This document shows positions 33,918-41,878 of a DNA stretch of 64,000 nucleotides, one piece after another. The notes under the pieces are model-generated. The model made no database searches and was not told where the DNA came from. It saw only the letters and a program-made list of their open reading frames with translations. The position numbers and the translations under genes were made by a program. The stretch is from NCBI RefSeq assembly GCF_024756275.1, contig NZ_JANUGQ010000004.1:334579-398578 (forward strand), read 5' to 3'. This DNA is from Streptomyces pyxinae (GTDB taxonomy: Bacteria; Actinomycetota; Actinomycetes; Streptomycetales; Streptomycetaceae). The stretch's first letter is position 1; every line of letters starts with the position of its first letter.

Positions 33918-35138
33918 TCAGAAGAGGCCGTTCAGGTCCCACCAGTCGGTGTCCACCACCACGCCCGGCTCCAGCGCACCGTTGCCCCGGCCCGTGTGAA
34001 CGAGCTGGCAGCCGACACCCCGGCACTCCGGACTGACGAAGTCACTGGTGGTCGTGGTGACGAGGTCGGCCCGGCCGTCACCGTTGACGTCGCCCACCCC
34101 CAGGAAGGTGTCCATGAGCTTCCAGCCGCTGCCGGAACCGCTCAGCACCCGGGGGCCGAGCGAGCCCGCCTTGCCCGGGTAGAGCCAGAGCTTCCCGGTG
34201 GACGCCTCGCGGGCGATCAGATCGGCTCGGCCGTCACCGTTCATGTCGCCCGCGCCGACCAGGGCGTTGATGCCGTTCCACCCGCCGCTGCCGAGGAGCT
34301 TGCGCACTCCCAGGCCACCCGTGGCGGTACCCGGGTACAGCCACAGCTTGCCGGTGGACTTCTCGACGGCCAGCACATCGGCACGGCCGTCGCCGGTGAG
34401 GTCACCGGCGCCGACGATCCGGCTCATGGCGTTCCAGCCGCCGCCCAGGAGCTTGCGGGCACCGAGGCTTCCGGTGCCGGTGCCGGAGTACAGCCACAGC
34501 TTTCCGGTGGACGCCTCGCGGGCGAGCACGTCCTCCCGGCCGTCGCCGGTGAAGTCACCGTGCCGGACGAGGGAGTCGAAGGCGTTCCAGCCGCCGGTGC
34601 CGACCAGCTTGCCGGTGGTGTCACCGGGCAGGAACCAGAGCCGGCCCGCCTTGTCCCGGACGAGGACATCGGCCCGGCGGTCGGCGTCGAGGTCACCGAA
34701 GCCCGCCGCACGGGGCGCGACCGACGAGTACCACCGCGGGTAGACCGGCAGGACGCACTCCCGCGACGTGGGAACGAGCCGCAGCGAGCTGACGGTGCCG
34801 CCCGAGTGGCCCCACTCGGTGCCCTTGGGGTCGGGATCCCACACGGAGACACTCCCGGCCGGCCCGTGCTTCGGGTCGTCGTACAGACAGGCGAACTTGG
34901 ACGTGTGGTTCACGACCGAGCGGAACGTGTTGTCCCAGGCCCCGAGCGTCGCCTTGTCGGTGTTCGTCTTGAACATGGTGCCGGTGCCGTTGTCGGTCTT
35001 CCAGGCACAGAAATACCCCGCCGGGCAGTCCTTGATCGCGGCCTGTGCGGGCGCCGCGCCCGCACCGAGGAGCCCGAGCGAGGTGAGCCCCAGCGTCGTG
35101 GCCAGCGTGGCCAGGCGCCGGAGCGGTGATACGCGCAT
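33918..35138 (-). CDS. Secreted protein with I36-inhibitor-like domain and FG-GAP/VCBS repeats
   Basis: 406 residues. A signal peptide (about residues 1-33, ending PAQAA) leads to an I36-like beta-gamma crystallin-type domain: DCPAGYFCAWKTDNGTG, WDNTFRSVVNHTSKFACLYDD and GHSGGTVSSLRLVP. From residue 145 on there are five FG-GAP/VCBS repeats, each with a calcium-loop-like segment: GDLDADRRADVL, GDFTGDGREDVL, GDLTGDGRADVL, GDMNGDGRADLI and GDVNGDGRADLV, alternating with STGKLWLYPG. These suggest an extracellular beta-propeller that may bind calcium. Protease inhibition is only suggested by family. It is monocistronic. Confidence 0.85.
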   Translation of the reverse strand: MRVSPLRRLATLATTLGLTSLGLLGAGAAPAQAAIKDCPAGYFCAWKTDNGTGTMFKTNTDKATLGAWDNTFRSVVNHTSKFACLYDDPKHGPAGSVSVWDPDPKGTEWGHSGGTVSSLRLVPTSRECVLPVYPRWYSSVAPRAAGFGDLDADRRADVLVRDKAGRLWFLPGDTTGKLVGTGGWNAFDSLVRHGDFTGDGREDVLAREASTGKLWLYSGTGTGSLGARKLLGGGWNAMSRIVGAGDLTGDGRADVLAVEKSTGKLWLYPGTATGGLGVRKLLGSGGWNGINALVGAGDMNGDGRADLIAREASTGKLWLYPGKAGSLGPRVLSGSGSGWKLMDTFLGVGDVNGDGRADLVTTTTSDFVSPECRGVGCQLVHTGRGNGALEPGVVVDTDWWDLNGLF

Positions 35139-35237
35139 GTCTTCCCTCCCTGACGCGGCGCGGAGAAATCCTCGACACGCCGCCAGAGGAAGATACCCGG
35201 TGGCCGATCACCCCGCGCCGGGGCCCGGTCCCTCACC

Positions 35238-35309
35238 CGCCGTTCTCGGCACTCTCGCCGTTCTCGGCACTCTCGCCGGTCTCGGCACTTTCGCCGGTCT
35301 CGGGGCACC
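35238..35309. repeat. 18-bp tandem repeat, 4 copies
   Basis: Units cgccgttctcggcactct at 35238-35255 and 35256-35273 are identical. Those at 35274-35291 and 35292-35309 are diverged. They lie in the 343-bp gap between the divergent I36 gene and the AraC gene. Frames through the array give ENGESAENG-like or LGTLAVLGTLA-like repeats without a ribosome site, so it is treated as non-coding. Confidence 0.85.
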
Positions 35310-35463
35310 CGGTGCTCTCGGGGCTCTCGGCGTGGTGACCGGCCGCCCGCCGGCCGGCGCCCACGGAGTGGACCGGGGCGCGCACGCGGGAACTCGCGGG
35401 TCCGCAGGCGCCCGGGAGGCCGGGGAGCGTCCGCCGTGACGCACGGCGGTCCACCCCATCAAT

Positions 35464-35478
35464 TTAGGTTACCCTAAG
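35464..35478 (+). promoter_or_regulatory. Iron box (DtxR/IdeR/DmdR type) at the AraC gene
   Basis: TTAGGTTACCCTAAG matches the interrupted palindrome TTAGGTTAG-CTAACCTAA bound by iron-loaded DtxR-family repressors in actinobacteria. It is one of the few AT-richer stretches in the window. It lies 3 nt before the annotated ATG at 35482, so it either overlaps the transcript start of a nearly leaderless mRNA or the true start is further in. Confidence 0.8.
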
Positions 35479-35481
35479 TTC

Positions 35482-36345
35482 ATGTCTGTTTCGGTGGTTG
35501 CCCCCGGTCGTGAGCGCGGTGCGGGGCTCATGACGGCCGCGCTCCGATGGACCGAACCATCGATCGGCGGCCCCCTGGTGGACGCCCCCTATCTGCTGAC
35601 CACCGCGGTCTTCGACGGCTCCGAACCGACCGGGCCGACGGCGACCGGCGTGCACACGCACACCGACGCGCTCCTGGTCTGGCCGCACACCGGTTCGACG
35701 ACGCTGCAGACCCGGAACACCGTCCGCCGCCTCCTGCCCGGCCAGGGCGCCTGGTTGCCCCCGGGCACCCCGCACGCCTCCCGCCCCGATCCGGGCAGCG
35801 TCAGCTGCTACACCTATGTGACGCCGGCCGCGATCCCACCGCACTGGTCCGCCCCGCGGCCGCTGCGACTGGGGCGCGCGCTCCAGGAGATGCTGCTCCA
35901 CCTCGACGCCACGCCGATGCCCGACGAACGCCGGCTGCGGACCCAGCGCCTGGTCATCGAGATGCTGGAGGAGGACCCGTACGCGGCGATCGAGGTTCCC
36001 GTCCCCGAGGACCCGCGGATCCGCGCCCTGGCCGACGACATCGTGCGGGCCCCGGAGAGCGACCTCTCGCTGGAGGAGTGGGCGAGCCGGCACGCGCTGA
36101 GCGTACGCACCGTCACCCGGGCGTTCGTCCGTGACGTCGGCATGCCGTTCGCGCGGTGGCGGTCGCTGGTACGGATGTCTCTGGCCACGACCCTGCTGGC
36201 GCAGGACTGCCCGGTCAACCTGGTCGCCCACCGCTGCGGCTACGCCACCACGAGCGCGTTCTCCGCCGCCTTCCGCCGGGTGACCGGCACCAGTCCGACC
36301 GCGTATCTGCGCGAACGGACAGCGCTCGCACCGGCCGACCGCTGA
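35482..36345 (+). CDS. AraC family regulator of the iron locus
   Basis: 287 residues. The N-terminal half is a cupin-like sensor (VHTHTDALLVWPHTGS, LLPGQGAWLPPGTPHASR). The C-terminal half (from about residue 190) is the double helix-turn-helix: LSLEEWASRHALSVRTVTRAFVRD and CPVNLVAHRCGYATTSAFSAAFRRVTG. It resembles regulators that sense siderophores and activate their uptake genes. ATG at 35482 abuts the iron box; ATG at 35530 (MTAALRWTEPS) is a realistic alternative. It precedes the ferric-siderophore uptake genes on the same strand, with a second iron box between. Confidence 0.87.
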   Translation: MSVSVVAPGRERGAGLMTAALRWTEPSIGGPLVDAPYLLTTAVFDGSEPTGPTATGVHTHTDALLVWPHTGSTTLQTRNTVRRLLPGQGAWLPPGTPHASRPDPGSVSCYTYVTPAAIPPHWSAPRPLRLGRALQEMLLHLDATPMPDERRLRTQRLVIEMLEEDPYAAIEVPVPEDPRIRALADDIVRAPESDLSLEEWASRHALSVRTVTRAFVRDVGMPFARWRSLVRMSLATTLLAQDCPVNLVAHRCGYATTSAFSAAFRRVTGTSPTAYLRERTALAPADR

Positions 36346-36500
36346 GCACCTCGCCGGGCGGCCGGGCGCCCCTCCCCGGCCGGGCCTCTGCCCCGACCAC
36401 CCGCCGCCGGAGCGGTCCGGCCGGCGAGTGACCGATTCGCGACGCACTCTGGCCGGTTCTCGACCCCCTTCCGGGGCCCACTCTCCTACGGTCCACTGAG

Positions 36501-36519
36501 TAAGGGTGACCTAACCTCA
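36501..36519 (+). promoter_or_regulatory. Second iron box, upstream of the siderophore-binding protein gene
   Basis: TAAGGGTGACCTAACCTCA; the complement reads AGGTTAGGTCACCC, again a DtxR/IdeR-type site. It lies about 95 bp before the GTG at 36614 and probably controls the whole uptake operon in response to iron. Confidence 0.75.
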
Positions 36520-36613
36520 ACGGTGCCGGCCTGACGGTCCGCACCGCTGCCCGTGGCACACCCCGTACACCCGCTGTCGCACCACCACGCGGTGTCCAGA
36601 TCCAAGGAGAAAC

Positions 36614-37702
36614 GTGTCCCTATCCCTTCCGGCCAGACGCGGACCGGGCGCCCTGGCCCGCGCCGCCGCGCTCGCCGTCGCCGCCGTCCTCCTCCTGGGA
36701 GGCTGCGGCGGTGGCGAGTCCGGGCAGGCCGCCCCGCAGGCGAAGACCGGCACCGGCGCGAGCAGTTTCCCCCTGGCCATCAAGCACGCCCACGGGACAA
36801 CGACGATCAAGCAGAAGCCCCGGCGCGTCGTCGCGCTCAACGGGATCTCGCTCGACGTGGTGGCCGCGCTGGGGACCGTACCGGTCGGCGTGGACAAGCA
36901 GTGGGGCGGCGACAAGGACGGGTACACCCCGTGGTTCCGCGGTGCCGTCGAGAAGCTCGGCGGTCCCCTCCCCGAGGTCCTGAAGCAGGGCGACGGAGGC
37001 GAGATCGACTTCGAGCAGATCCTCGCGCTGAAGCCGGATCTCATCATCGGTCTGTACTCCGGCATCACGGACGTCGACTACAAGCGTCTCTCCGAGATCG
37101 CGCCCACCCTGCCCTACCTCAAGAAGCCCTGGGACGGCGGGACCTGGCAGGAGATGACCCGCACCATCGGCAAGGCGATGGGCGAGAACGCGAAGGCCGA
37201 GCGCCTGGTCGGCGATGTCAGCGGGCAACTGGCCGCCGTGGCCGAGCAGCACCCGGAGTTCAAGGACAAGACCTTCACCTACGGCCTCGCCCTCACGCCC
37301 GGGGCGACGGAGGTCGGCCTCTACCTCGACTACGACGCCCGCGTCCGGCTGCTGACCGAGATGGGCTTCAGGAACACCCCCTCGATGAGCGCGATCGCGT
37401 CCACCGCGAAGGGCTCCGACTGGTACGGCGCGATCAGTCTGGAGAAGCTCGGCACGATCAAGGCCGATGTCTTCGTCGCCTGGGCGAACGACCCCACCGA
37501 GATCACCCACTCCCTCAAGGACCCGCTCTTCGCGCGCTGGCAGCCGATCGCCGGGAAGCACTACGCCTTCGTGGCGGACGACCAGCTGGCCATGGCCACC
37601 ACCGGAACGTCCGTGCTCTCCATCCCCTGGGCGCTCGGACGCTATGTGCCGATGCTCGCCGACGCCGTGGCGGGCAAGGGCGCCACCGGCACGCACTCCT
37701 GA
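36614..37702 (+). CDS. Ferric-siderophore ABC transporter substrate-binding lipoprotein
   Basis: 362 residues of the FecB/FhuD-like family. The lipobox is LLLGGC (Cys31). The mature protein shows IKQKPRRVVALNGISLDVVAALG, FEQILALKPDLIIGLYSGITDVDYKRLSEIAPT and later WANDPTEITHSLKDPLFARWQPI, all usual for iron-complex binding proteins. AAGGAG sits 6 nt before the GTG at 36614. It should deliver an iron-siderophore complex to the two permeases that follow. Confidence 0.92.
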   Translation: MSLSLPARRGPGALARAAALAVAAVLLLGGCGGGESGQAAPQAKTGTGASSFPLAIKHAHGTTTIKQKPRRVVALNGISLDVVAALGTVPVGVDKQWGGDKDGYTPWFRGAVEKLGGPLPEVLKQGDGGEIDFEQILALKPDLIIGLYSGITDVDYKRLSEIAPTLPYLKKPWDGGTWQEMTRTIGKAMGENAKAERLVGDVSGQLAAVAEQHPEFKDKTFTYGLALTPGATEVGLYLDYDARVRLLTEMGFRNTPSMSAIASTAKGSDWYGAISLEKLGTIKADVFVAWANDPTEITHSLKDPLFARWQPIAGKHYAFVADDQLAMATTGTSVLSIPWALGRYVPMLADAVAGKGATGTHS

Positions 37703-37812
37703 CCGTCACCCGGCGCCCGACCGTCACCCGGCGCTCCTCGGGTCCTGTCGTTCGGATCCTGCCCAGCCCGACCCGAACGACAGGCCCGGGTGACACCCCT
37801 CCAAGGACGACC

Positions 37813-38892
37813 ATGACCACCACCGCACCACCACCGGGTGCCCTCACCGCGGAGCCGGAGCCCGCCGCGCCGGGACCGCGCCCCGGCGCGGGCCCGGCCC
37901 GCCGGACCCGCCTGCTGATCCTGCTGACCGCGGTCGGGCTGCTGCTCGTCATGGCCGTTCTCAGCGTCATGGTCGGCGCCCGGTCCCTCTCCCCCGGCAC
38001 CGTCTGGGACGCCCTGTTCCACTTCGACGACTCCGACGAACACGTGATGGTGCGCGAGCTGCGGGTGCCGCGCACCGTGATCGGGCTCGTCACCGGCGCC
38101 GCGCTGGGCCTGAGCGGCGCGCTGATCCAGGCGTTCACCCGCAACCCCCTGGCCGACCCCGGCGTCCTCGGGGTCAACGCGGGCGCGAGCCTCGCCGTGA
38201 CCTTCGCCGTCGCCGTCCTCGGGTTCGGCGCGGCGAGCCAGTTCATCTGGTTCGCGCTGGCGGGCGCCTTCGGCCTCACCGTGCTCGTCTACGCCCTCGG
38301 CTCGATCGGCGCCGACCGGGGCACACCGGTGAAACTCACCCTGGCGGGCGTCGCGTTCACCGCCGTGTGCGGCGGCCTCACCTCCGCCATGGCGCTCAAG
38401 AGCACGACCACCTTCGACGTCATGCGGTTCTGGGGAGTGGGATCGATCGGCGGCCGCTCCCTGGACATCCTCCCGGTCGCGCTTCCCCTCGTCGGCGCCG
38501 GCATCGCGCTGGGACTGCTCAGCGCGGGCTCCCTCAACGCCCTGGCGCTCGGCGACGACATCGCCCGGTCCCTGGGGACGCGCCTCGCGGTCGCCCGGGT
38601 GAGTGTCGTCCTCGCCGTCACCCTGCTGGCCGGCACCTCCGTCGCCGTCGCCGGACCCATCTCCTTCGTGGGCCTGATGGTGCCCCATGTGGTGCGCTGG
38701 TTCGTCGGGCCCGACCAGCGCTGGATCCTGCCCGTGACGACCGTCGCCGCCCCCGCCTTCCTGCTGGCCGCCGACATCGTCGGACGGGTGGTGCTCCCCT
38801 CGGGAGAGCTCCAGGTCGGACTCGTCACCGCGCTCGTCGGCGCCCCCGTCCTCGTGGTGCTGGTCCGGCGCCGGAAAGTGAGCAGCCTGTGA
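37813..38892 (+). CDS. FecCD-type siderophore permease, subunit 1
   Basis: 359 residues with about nine or ten membrane segments. Family landmarks are RELRVPRTVIGLVTGAALGLSGALIQAFTRNPLADPGVLGVNAGA and the C-terminal GPISFVGLMVPHVVRWFVGPDQRW, with ATPase-contact loop GDDIARSLGTRL. AAGGA precedes the ATG at 37813. The stop overlaps the start of the second permease (GTGA), so the two should form a heterodimer. Confidence 0.92.
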   Translation: MTTTAPPPGALTAEPEPAAPGPRPGAGPARRTRLLILLTAVGLLLVMAVLSVMVGARSLSPGTVWDALFHFDDSDEHVMVRELRVPRTVIGLVTGAALGLSGALIQAFTRNPLADPGVLGVNAGASLAVTFAVAVLGFGAASQFIWFALAGAFGLTVLVYALGSIGADRGTPVKLTLAGVAFTAVCGGLTSAMALKSTTTFDVMRFWGVGSIGGRSLDILPVALPLVGAGIALGLLSAGSLNALALGDDIARSLGTRLAVARVSVVLAVTLLAGTSVAVAGPISFVGLMVPHVVRWFVGPDQRWILPVTTVAAPAFLLAADIVGRVVLPSGELQVGLVTALVGAPVLVVLVRRRKVSSL

Positions 38893-39956
38893 CCGCCGCG
38901 ACACCGCCGGCCCGGGTCGGTCCCGGCCGGGCCACCTGGGTGTGGCGCCGCTGGGGAGTGGCCCTGCGCTTCGAGCGCAGGTCCGTCCTCGTCTGCGGGA
39001 CCCTGGCCGCGGTGGTGGCCCTCCTCGGTGTGCTCGCCCTCGGTACGGGTTCCCTGCGGCTCTCCCCCGCCGAGGTGCTGTCCGCCCTGTTCGACCCGGA
39101 CGCCGACCCCCGCGCGCGGCTGGTCGTCGTGACCTGGCGGCTGCCCCGGCTGCTGTTCGCGGTGGTCTGCGGGGCGGCGCTGGCGGTCAGCGGAGCGATT
39201 TTCCAGTCGCTCACCAAGAACCCGCTGGGCTCCCCCGACGTGATCGGCTTCGCCTCCGGTTCGTACGCGGGCGCGAGCGTGGTCATGCTGCTGCTCGGCA
39301 GCGCCGACTACCTGGCGGTGGCCTCGGGTTCGCTGACCGGCGGCACCGTGACCGCGCTCCTGGTGTACGCGCTGGCCCATCGCCACGGGGTGCGCCCCTT
39401 CCGGCTCATCATCGTCGGCATCGCCGTCGGCGCGTTCCTCAGCTCCCTGACCTCGATGCTGCTCCTCTCCGTCAGTCCGCAGCAGGCGATGCTCGTGGCC
39501 ACCTGGGGAGCCGGCTCCCTCAATGGGCTCGGCTTCGAGCAGCTGCGGGTGGCGGCGGTCGTCCTGGTCGTCCTGCTGATCTGCGCGGCCACCGTGGTAC
39601 GGCCCCTGGTCCAGCTGGAGATGGGGGACGACACCGCCGTGGCGCTCGGGGTGAACGCGCGGCGCGCCCGGTTCGCCGGCACCCTGGTCGGCGTCGCCCT
39701 CACCGCGCTGGTGACCGCGGCCGTCGGTCCGATCGCGTTCGTCGCGCTCGCCGCACCACAGATCGCCCGGCGCCTGACCCGGGGCGCCACCACGCTGCGG
39801 ATCGCCCCGGCGGCGCTCACCGGCGCCGCGGTGCTGGTCACGGCCGACTTCATCGCCCAGCGCGTCGACCTGCCCGTGGGCGTGGTCACGGTGTGCGTCG
39901 GCGGGGTCTATCTGGCCTGGCTGCTCGTCCGTCAGTACCGGGGCGGCCGCCGATGA
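38889..39956 (+). CDS. FecCD-type siderophore permease, subunit 2
   Basis: 355 residues, paralog of subunit 1: VTWRLPRLLFAVVCGAALAVSGAIFQSLTKNPLGSPDVIGFASGS, MGDDTAVALGVNARRAR and GPIAFVALAAPQIARRLTRG. The GTG start overlaps the preceding stop by 4 nt, and its own stop overlaps the next ATG by 4 nt. No FecE/FepC-type ATPase follows; instead two ABC half-transporters do. Confidence 0.92.
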   Translation: MTAATPPARVGPGRATWVWRRWGVALRFERRSVLVCGTLAAVVALLGVLALGTGSLRLSPAEVLSALFDPDADPRARLVVVTWRLPRLLFAVVCGAALAVSGAIFQSLTKNPLGSPDVIGFASGSYAGASVVMLLLGSADYLAVASGSLTGGTVTALLVYALAHRHGVRPFRLIIVGIAVGAFLSSLTSMLLLSVSPQQAMLVATWGAGSLNGLGFEQLRVAAVVLVVLLICAATVVRPLVQLEMGDDTAVALGVNARRARFAGTLVGVALTALVTAAVGPIAFVALAAPQIARRLTRGATTLRIAPAALTGAAVLVTADFIAQRVDLPVGVVTVCVGGVYLAWLLVRQYRGGRR

Positions 39957-41878
39957 CCCCGCCCGAAGCCCCCGGGACCGCCGGGACCGTCGAAGTCTCC
40001 GGGGCCCCCGGAGCCCGGACCACCGAAGCCGCTGCAGCCGCCGGTGCGGCCGAAGCCACTGGAGCCGGCGAAGCCGCCGGGGCCGCCGGGGCCCGCGGAA
40101 TCGACGAAGCCGGGACCGCCGGGGCTCACGGAACCGACGAAGCCGGGACCCCCGAGGCCCCGGGGACCCCTGAAGCCCGGGCCGCCGGAGCCGCCGGGGC
40201 CCTCGGGCCGGGGACCGTCCGGGCGCTGTTCCGGGTCGCGCTGCTGCGGGACGGGCGCGGCCACCGGATGGCTCTCACCACCCTCGCGTTCATGCTCCAC
40301 CAACTGTGCGAGGCGCTGGTCCCCGTCCTCATCGGCGTCGTCATCGACCGGGCGATGGCCCCGGCCGGCCGCGCCGCCCTGTTCCGGTGGCTCGCCGTGC
40401 TCGCCGGGGTCTTCGTCGTCCTGTCGCTCTCCTACCAGCGGGCGTCCTCGTCCATGGTGACGGTCTACGGCCACGGCGAACACGAGCTGAGACAGCGGGC
40501 CATGACCAGGCTGCTGGATCCGCGCTCCCTGCGCCGCCGCCCCGGACCGGGCGAGGCGCTCTCCCTGGTCTCGTCCGACGCCTACCGGGTCGCGGGGGTC
40601 TCCTGGAGCGTCGTCCAGCAGGCGTCCGCCCTCACCGCGATCCTGGTGGCGTCGGCGGTCCTGCTGACGATCTCCGTACCGCTGGGCCTGGGTGTCATCG
40701 CCGGCACCGTGCTGGTGCTGGTCGTGATGCACCGCGTCTCGATGCCGCTGGAGGCCCGGGGCCTGGCCGAGCAGAGCGCGGCGGCGCGGGCCGGCGAGGT
40801 GGCCACCGACATGATCGCCGGACTGCGGGTGGTGATCGGCATGGGGGGCCGGGCGGAGGCCGCCCGCCGCTACCGGGCCGTGAGTGACGCCTCCCGGCAC
40901 GGCGCCGTCGCCGCCTCGCGTTCCGTCCTGGCGTACGGCAACCTCGGCACACTGCTGTCGGGAGTGTTCCTCGCCGCGCTCACCACGGCGTCCGCCTGGC
41001 TCGCCCTCGACGGCCGGCTCACCGTCGGCCGGCTCGTCACCGTCCTGGGCCTCGCCCAGTACCTCCAGGGCGCGCTGGCCCAGGCCGGCGCCTTCGCGTC
41101 CCACTGGGCCCATAAGCGCGCCTCCGCGCGCCGGCTCGGCGGGCTGATGGACGAACCGCCCCTGCTCGCCCCGGGGCGGGCCCGCCACGCCGACCCCGCC
41201 GGCTGTTCCGGCCGGGACGGCCGGCACAGCCCGGACGGCCAGGACGGTACGGCGGTCCGGTGGCTTCCGCCCGGGCACCGCGCCCCCCTCGATCTGCGCC
41301 CCGGGGACCTCGTCGGTGTCGTCCCCCGGGACCCGGCACACGCCCGCGACCTCAGCGACCGGCTCGGCTACCGGGTCCCGCTGGGCCGTGGCGAACTCCT
41401 GATCGGCGGAGCCGACGCCGTCGATCTCGGCCCGGAGCGGGTCCGTGCCCGGATCACCGCGCCGCCCCACCACGGCGCGGTGTTCTCCGGCACCCTGCGG
41501 TCGAACCTCGTCCCCGAAGGACAAGAACCCGACCCCGCCGTGCTCGGGGCCGTGGTGCTCGACGACGTACTCGAACACATCGGCGGCGACCGGGCCGAGG
41601 TCGGTGAGCACGGCCGCCGGCTCTCCGGCGGCCAGCGCCAGCGGCTGCTGCTCGCCCGTGCCCTGCACACCGGCGCCGGCCTCGTCGTCCTCGACGAACC
41701 CACCACCGCGATCGACCCGGTGACCGAACAGCGCGTCGCCGAGGGGCTGCGCGGTCTGCCGGCCACCGTCCTCCTGATCACCGCCAGCCCGATCCTGCTC
41801 TCCGTCTGCGACCGGGTCGTGGTGCTCGACGGCGACGACCACGCCCACGACCACGACCCGAAGGGAACCCACCGGTGA
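39953..41878 (+). CDS. ABC half-transporter, subunit A, with degenerate Walker A
   Basis: 641 residues. Residues 4-80 are an Ala/Gly/Glu/Thr/Pro low-complexity extension (GTAGAHGTDEAGTPEAPGTP). A six-helix transmembrane domain follows (RMALTTLAFMLHQLCEALVP onward). The nucleotide-binding domain is shortened. Where Walker A should be there is GDLVGVVPRDPAHARD (residues 451-466), with no GxxGxGK. Signature LSGGQRQR (557-564) and Walker B LVVLDEP (577-583) are intact. It is coupled to permease 2 (ATGA) and to subunit B (GTGA). With B it should form an ABC heterodimer for a siderophore-related substrate; direction (import as in IrtAB, or export) is open. Confidence 0.88.
   Translation: MTPPEAPGTAGTVEVSGAPGARTTEAAAAAGAAEATGAGEAAGAAGARGIDEAGTAGAHGTDEAGTPEAPGTPEARAAGAAGALGPGTVRALFRVALLRDGRGHRMALTTLAFMLHQLCEALVPVLIGVVIDRAMAPAGRAALFRWLAVLAGVFVVLSLSYQRASSSMVTVYGHGEHELRQRAMTRLLDPRSLRRRPGPGEALSLVSSDAYRVAGVSWSVVQQASALTAILVASAVLLTISVPLGLGVIAGTVLVLVVMHRVSMPLEARGLAEQSAAARAGEVATDMIAGLRVVIGMGGRAEAARRYRAVSDASRHGAVAASRSVLAYGNLGTLLSGVFLAALTTASAWLALDGRLTVGRLVTVLGLAQYLQGALAQAGAFASHWAHKRASARRLGGLMDEPPLLAPGRARHADPAGCSGRDGRHSPDGQDGTAVRWLPPGHRAPLDLRPGDLVGVVPRDPAHARDLSDRLGYRVPLGRGELLIGGADAVDLGPERVRARITAPPHHGAVFSGTLRSNLVPEGQEPDPAVLGAVVLDDVLEHIGGDRAEVGEHGRRLSGGQRQRLLLARALHTGAGLVVLDEPTTAIDPVTEQRVAEGLRGLPATVLLITASPILLSVCDRVVVLDGDDHAHDHDPKGTHR

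Noticed and set aside
35126..35338. 70-codon frame with FSALSP repeats
   Set aside because: It is a translation of the 18-bp tandem array and has no ribosome site.
39953..40210. Misassigned start of ABC subunit A because of its low-complexity N-terminus
   Set aside because: The ATG overlaps the permease stop by 4 nt like its neighbours, and no better start with a ribosome site is seen before the first membrane helix, so the low-complexity extension is kept with caution.
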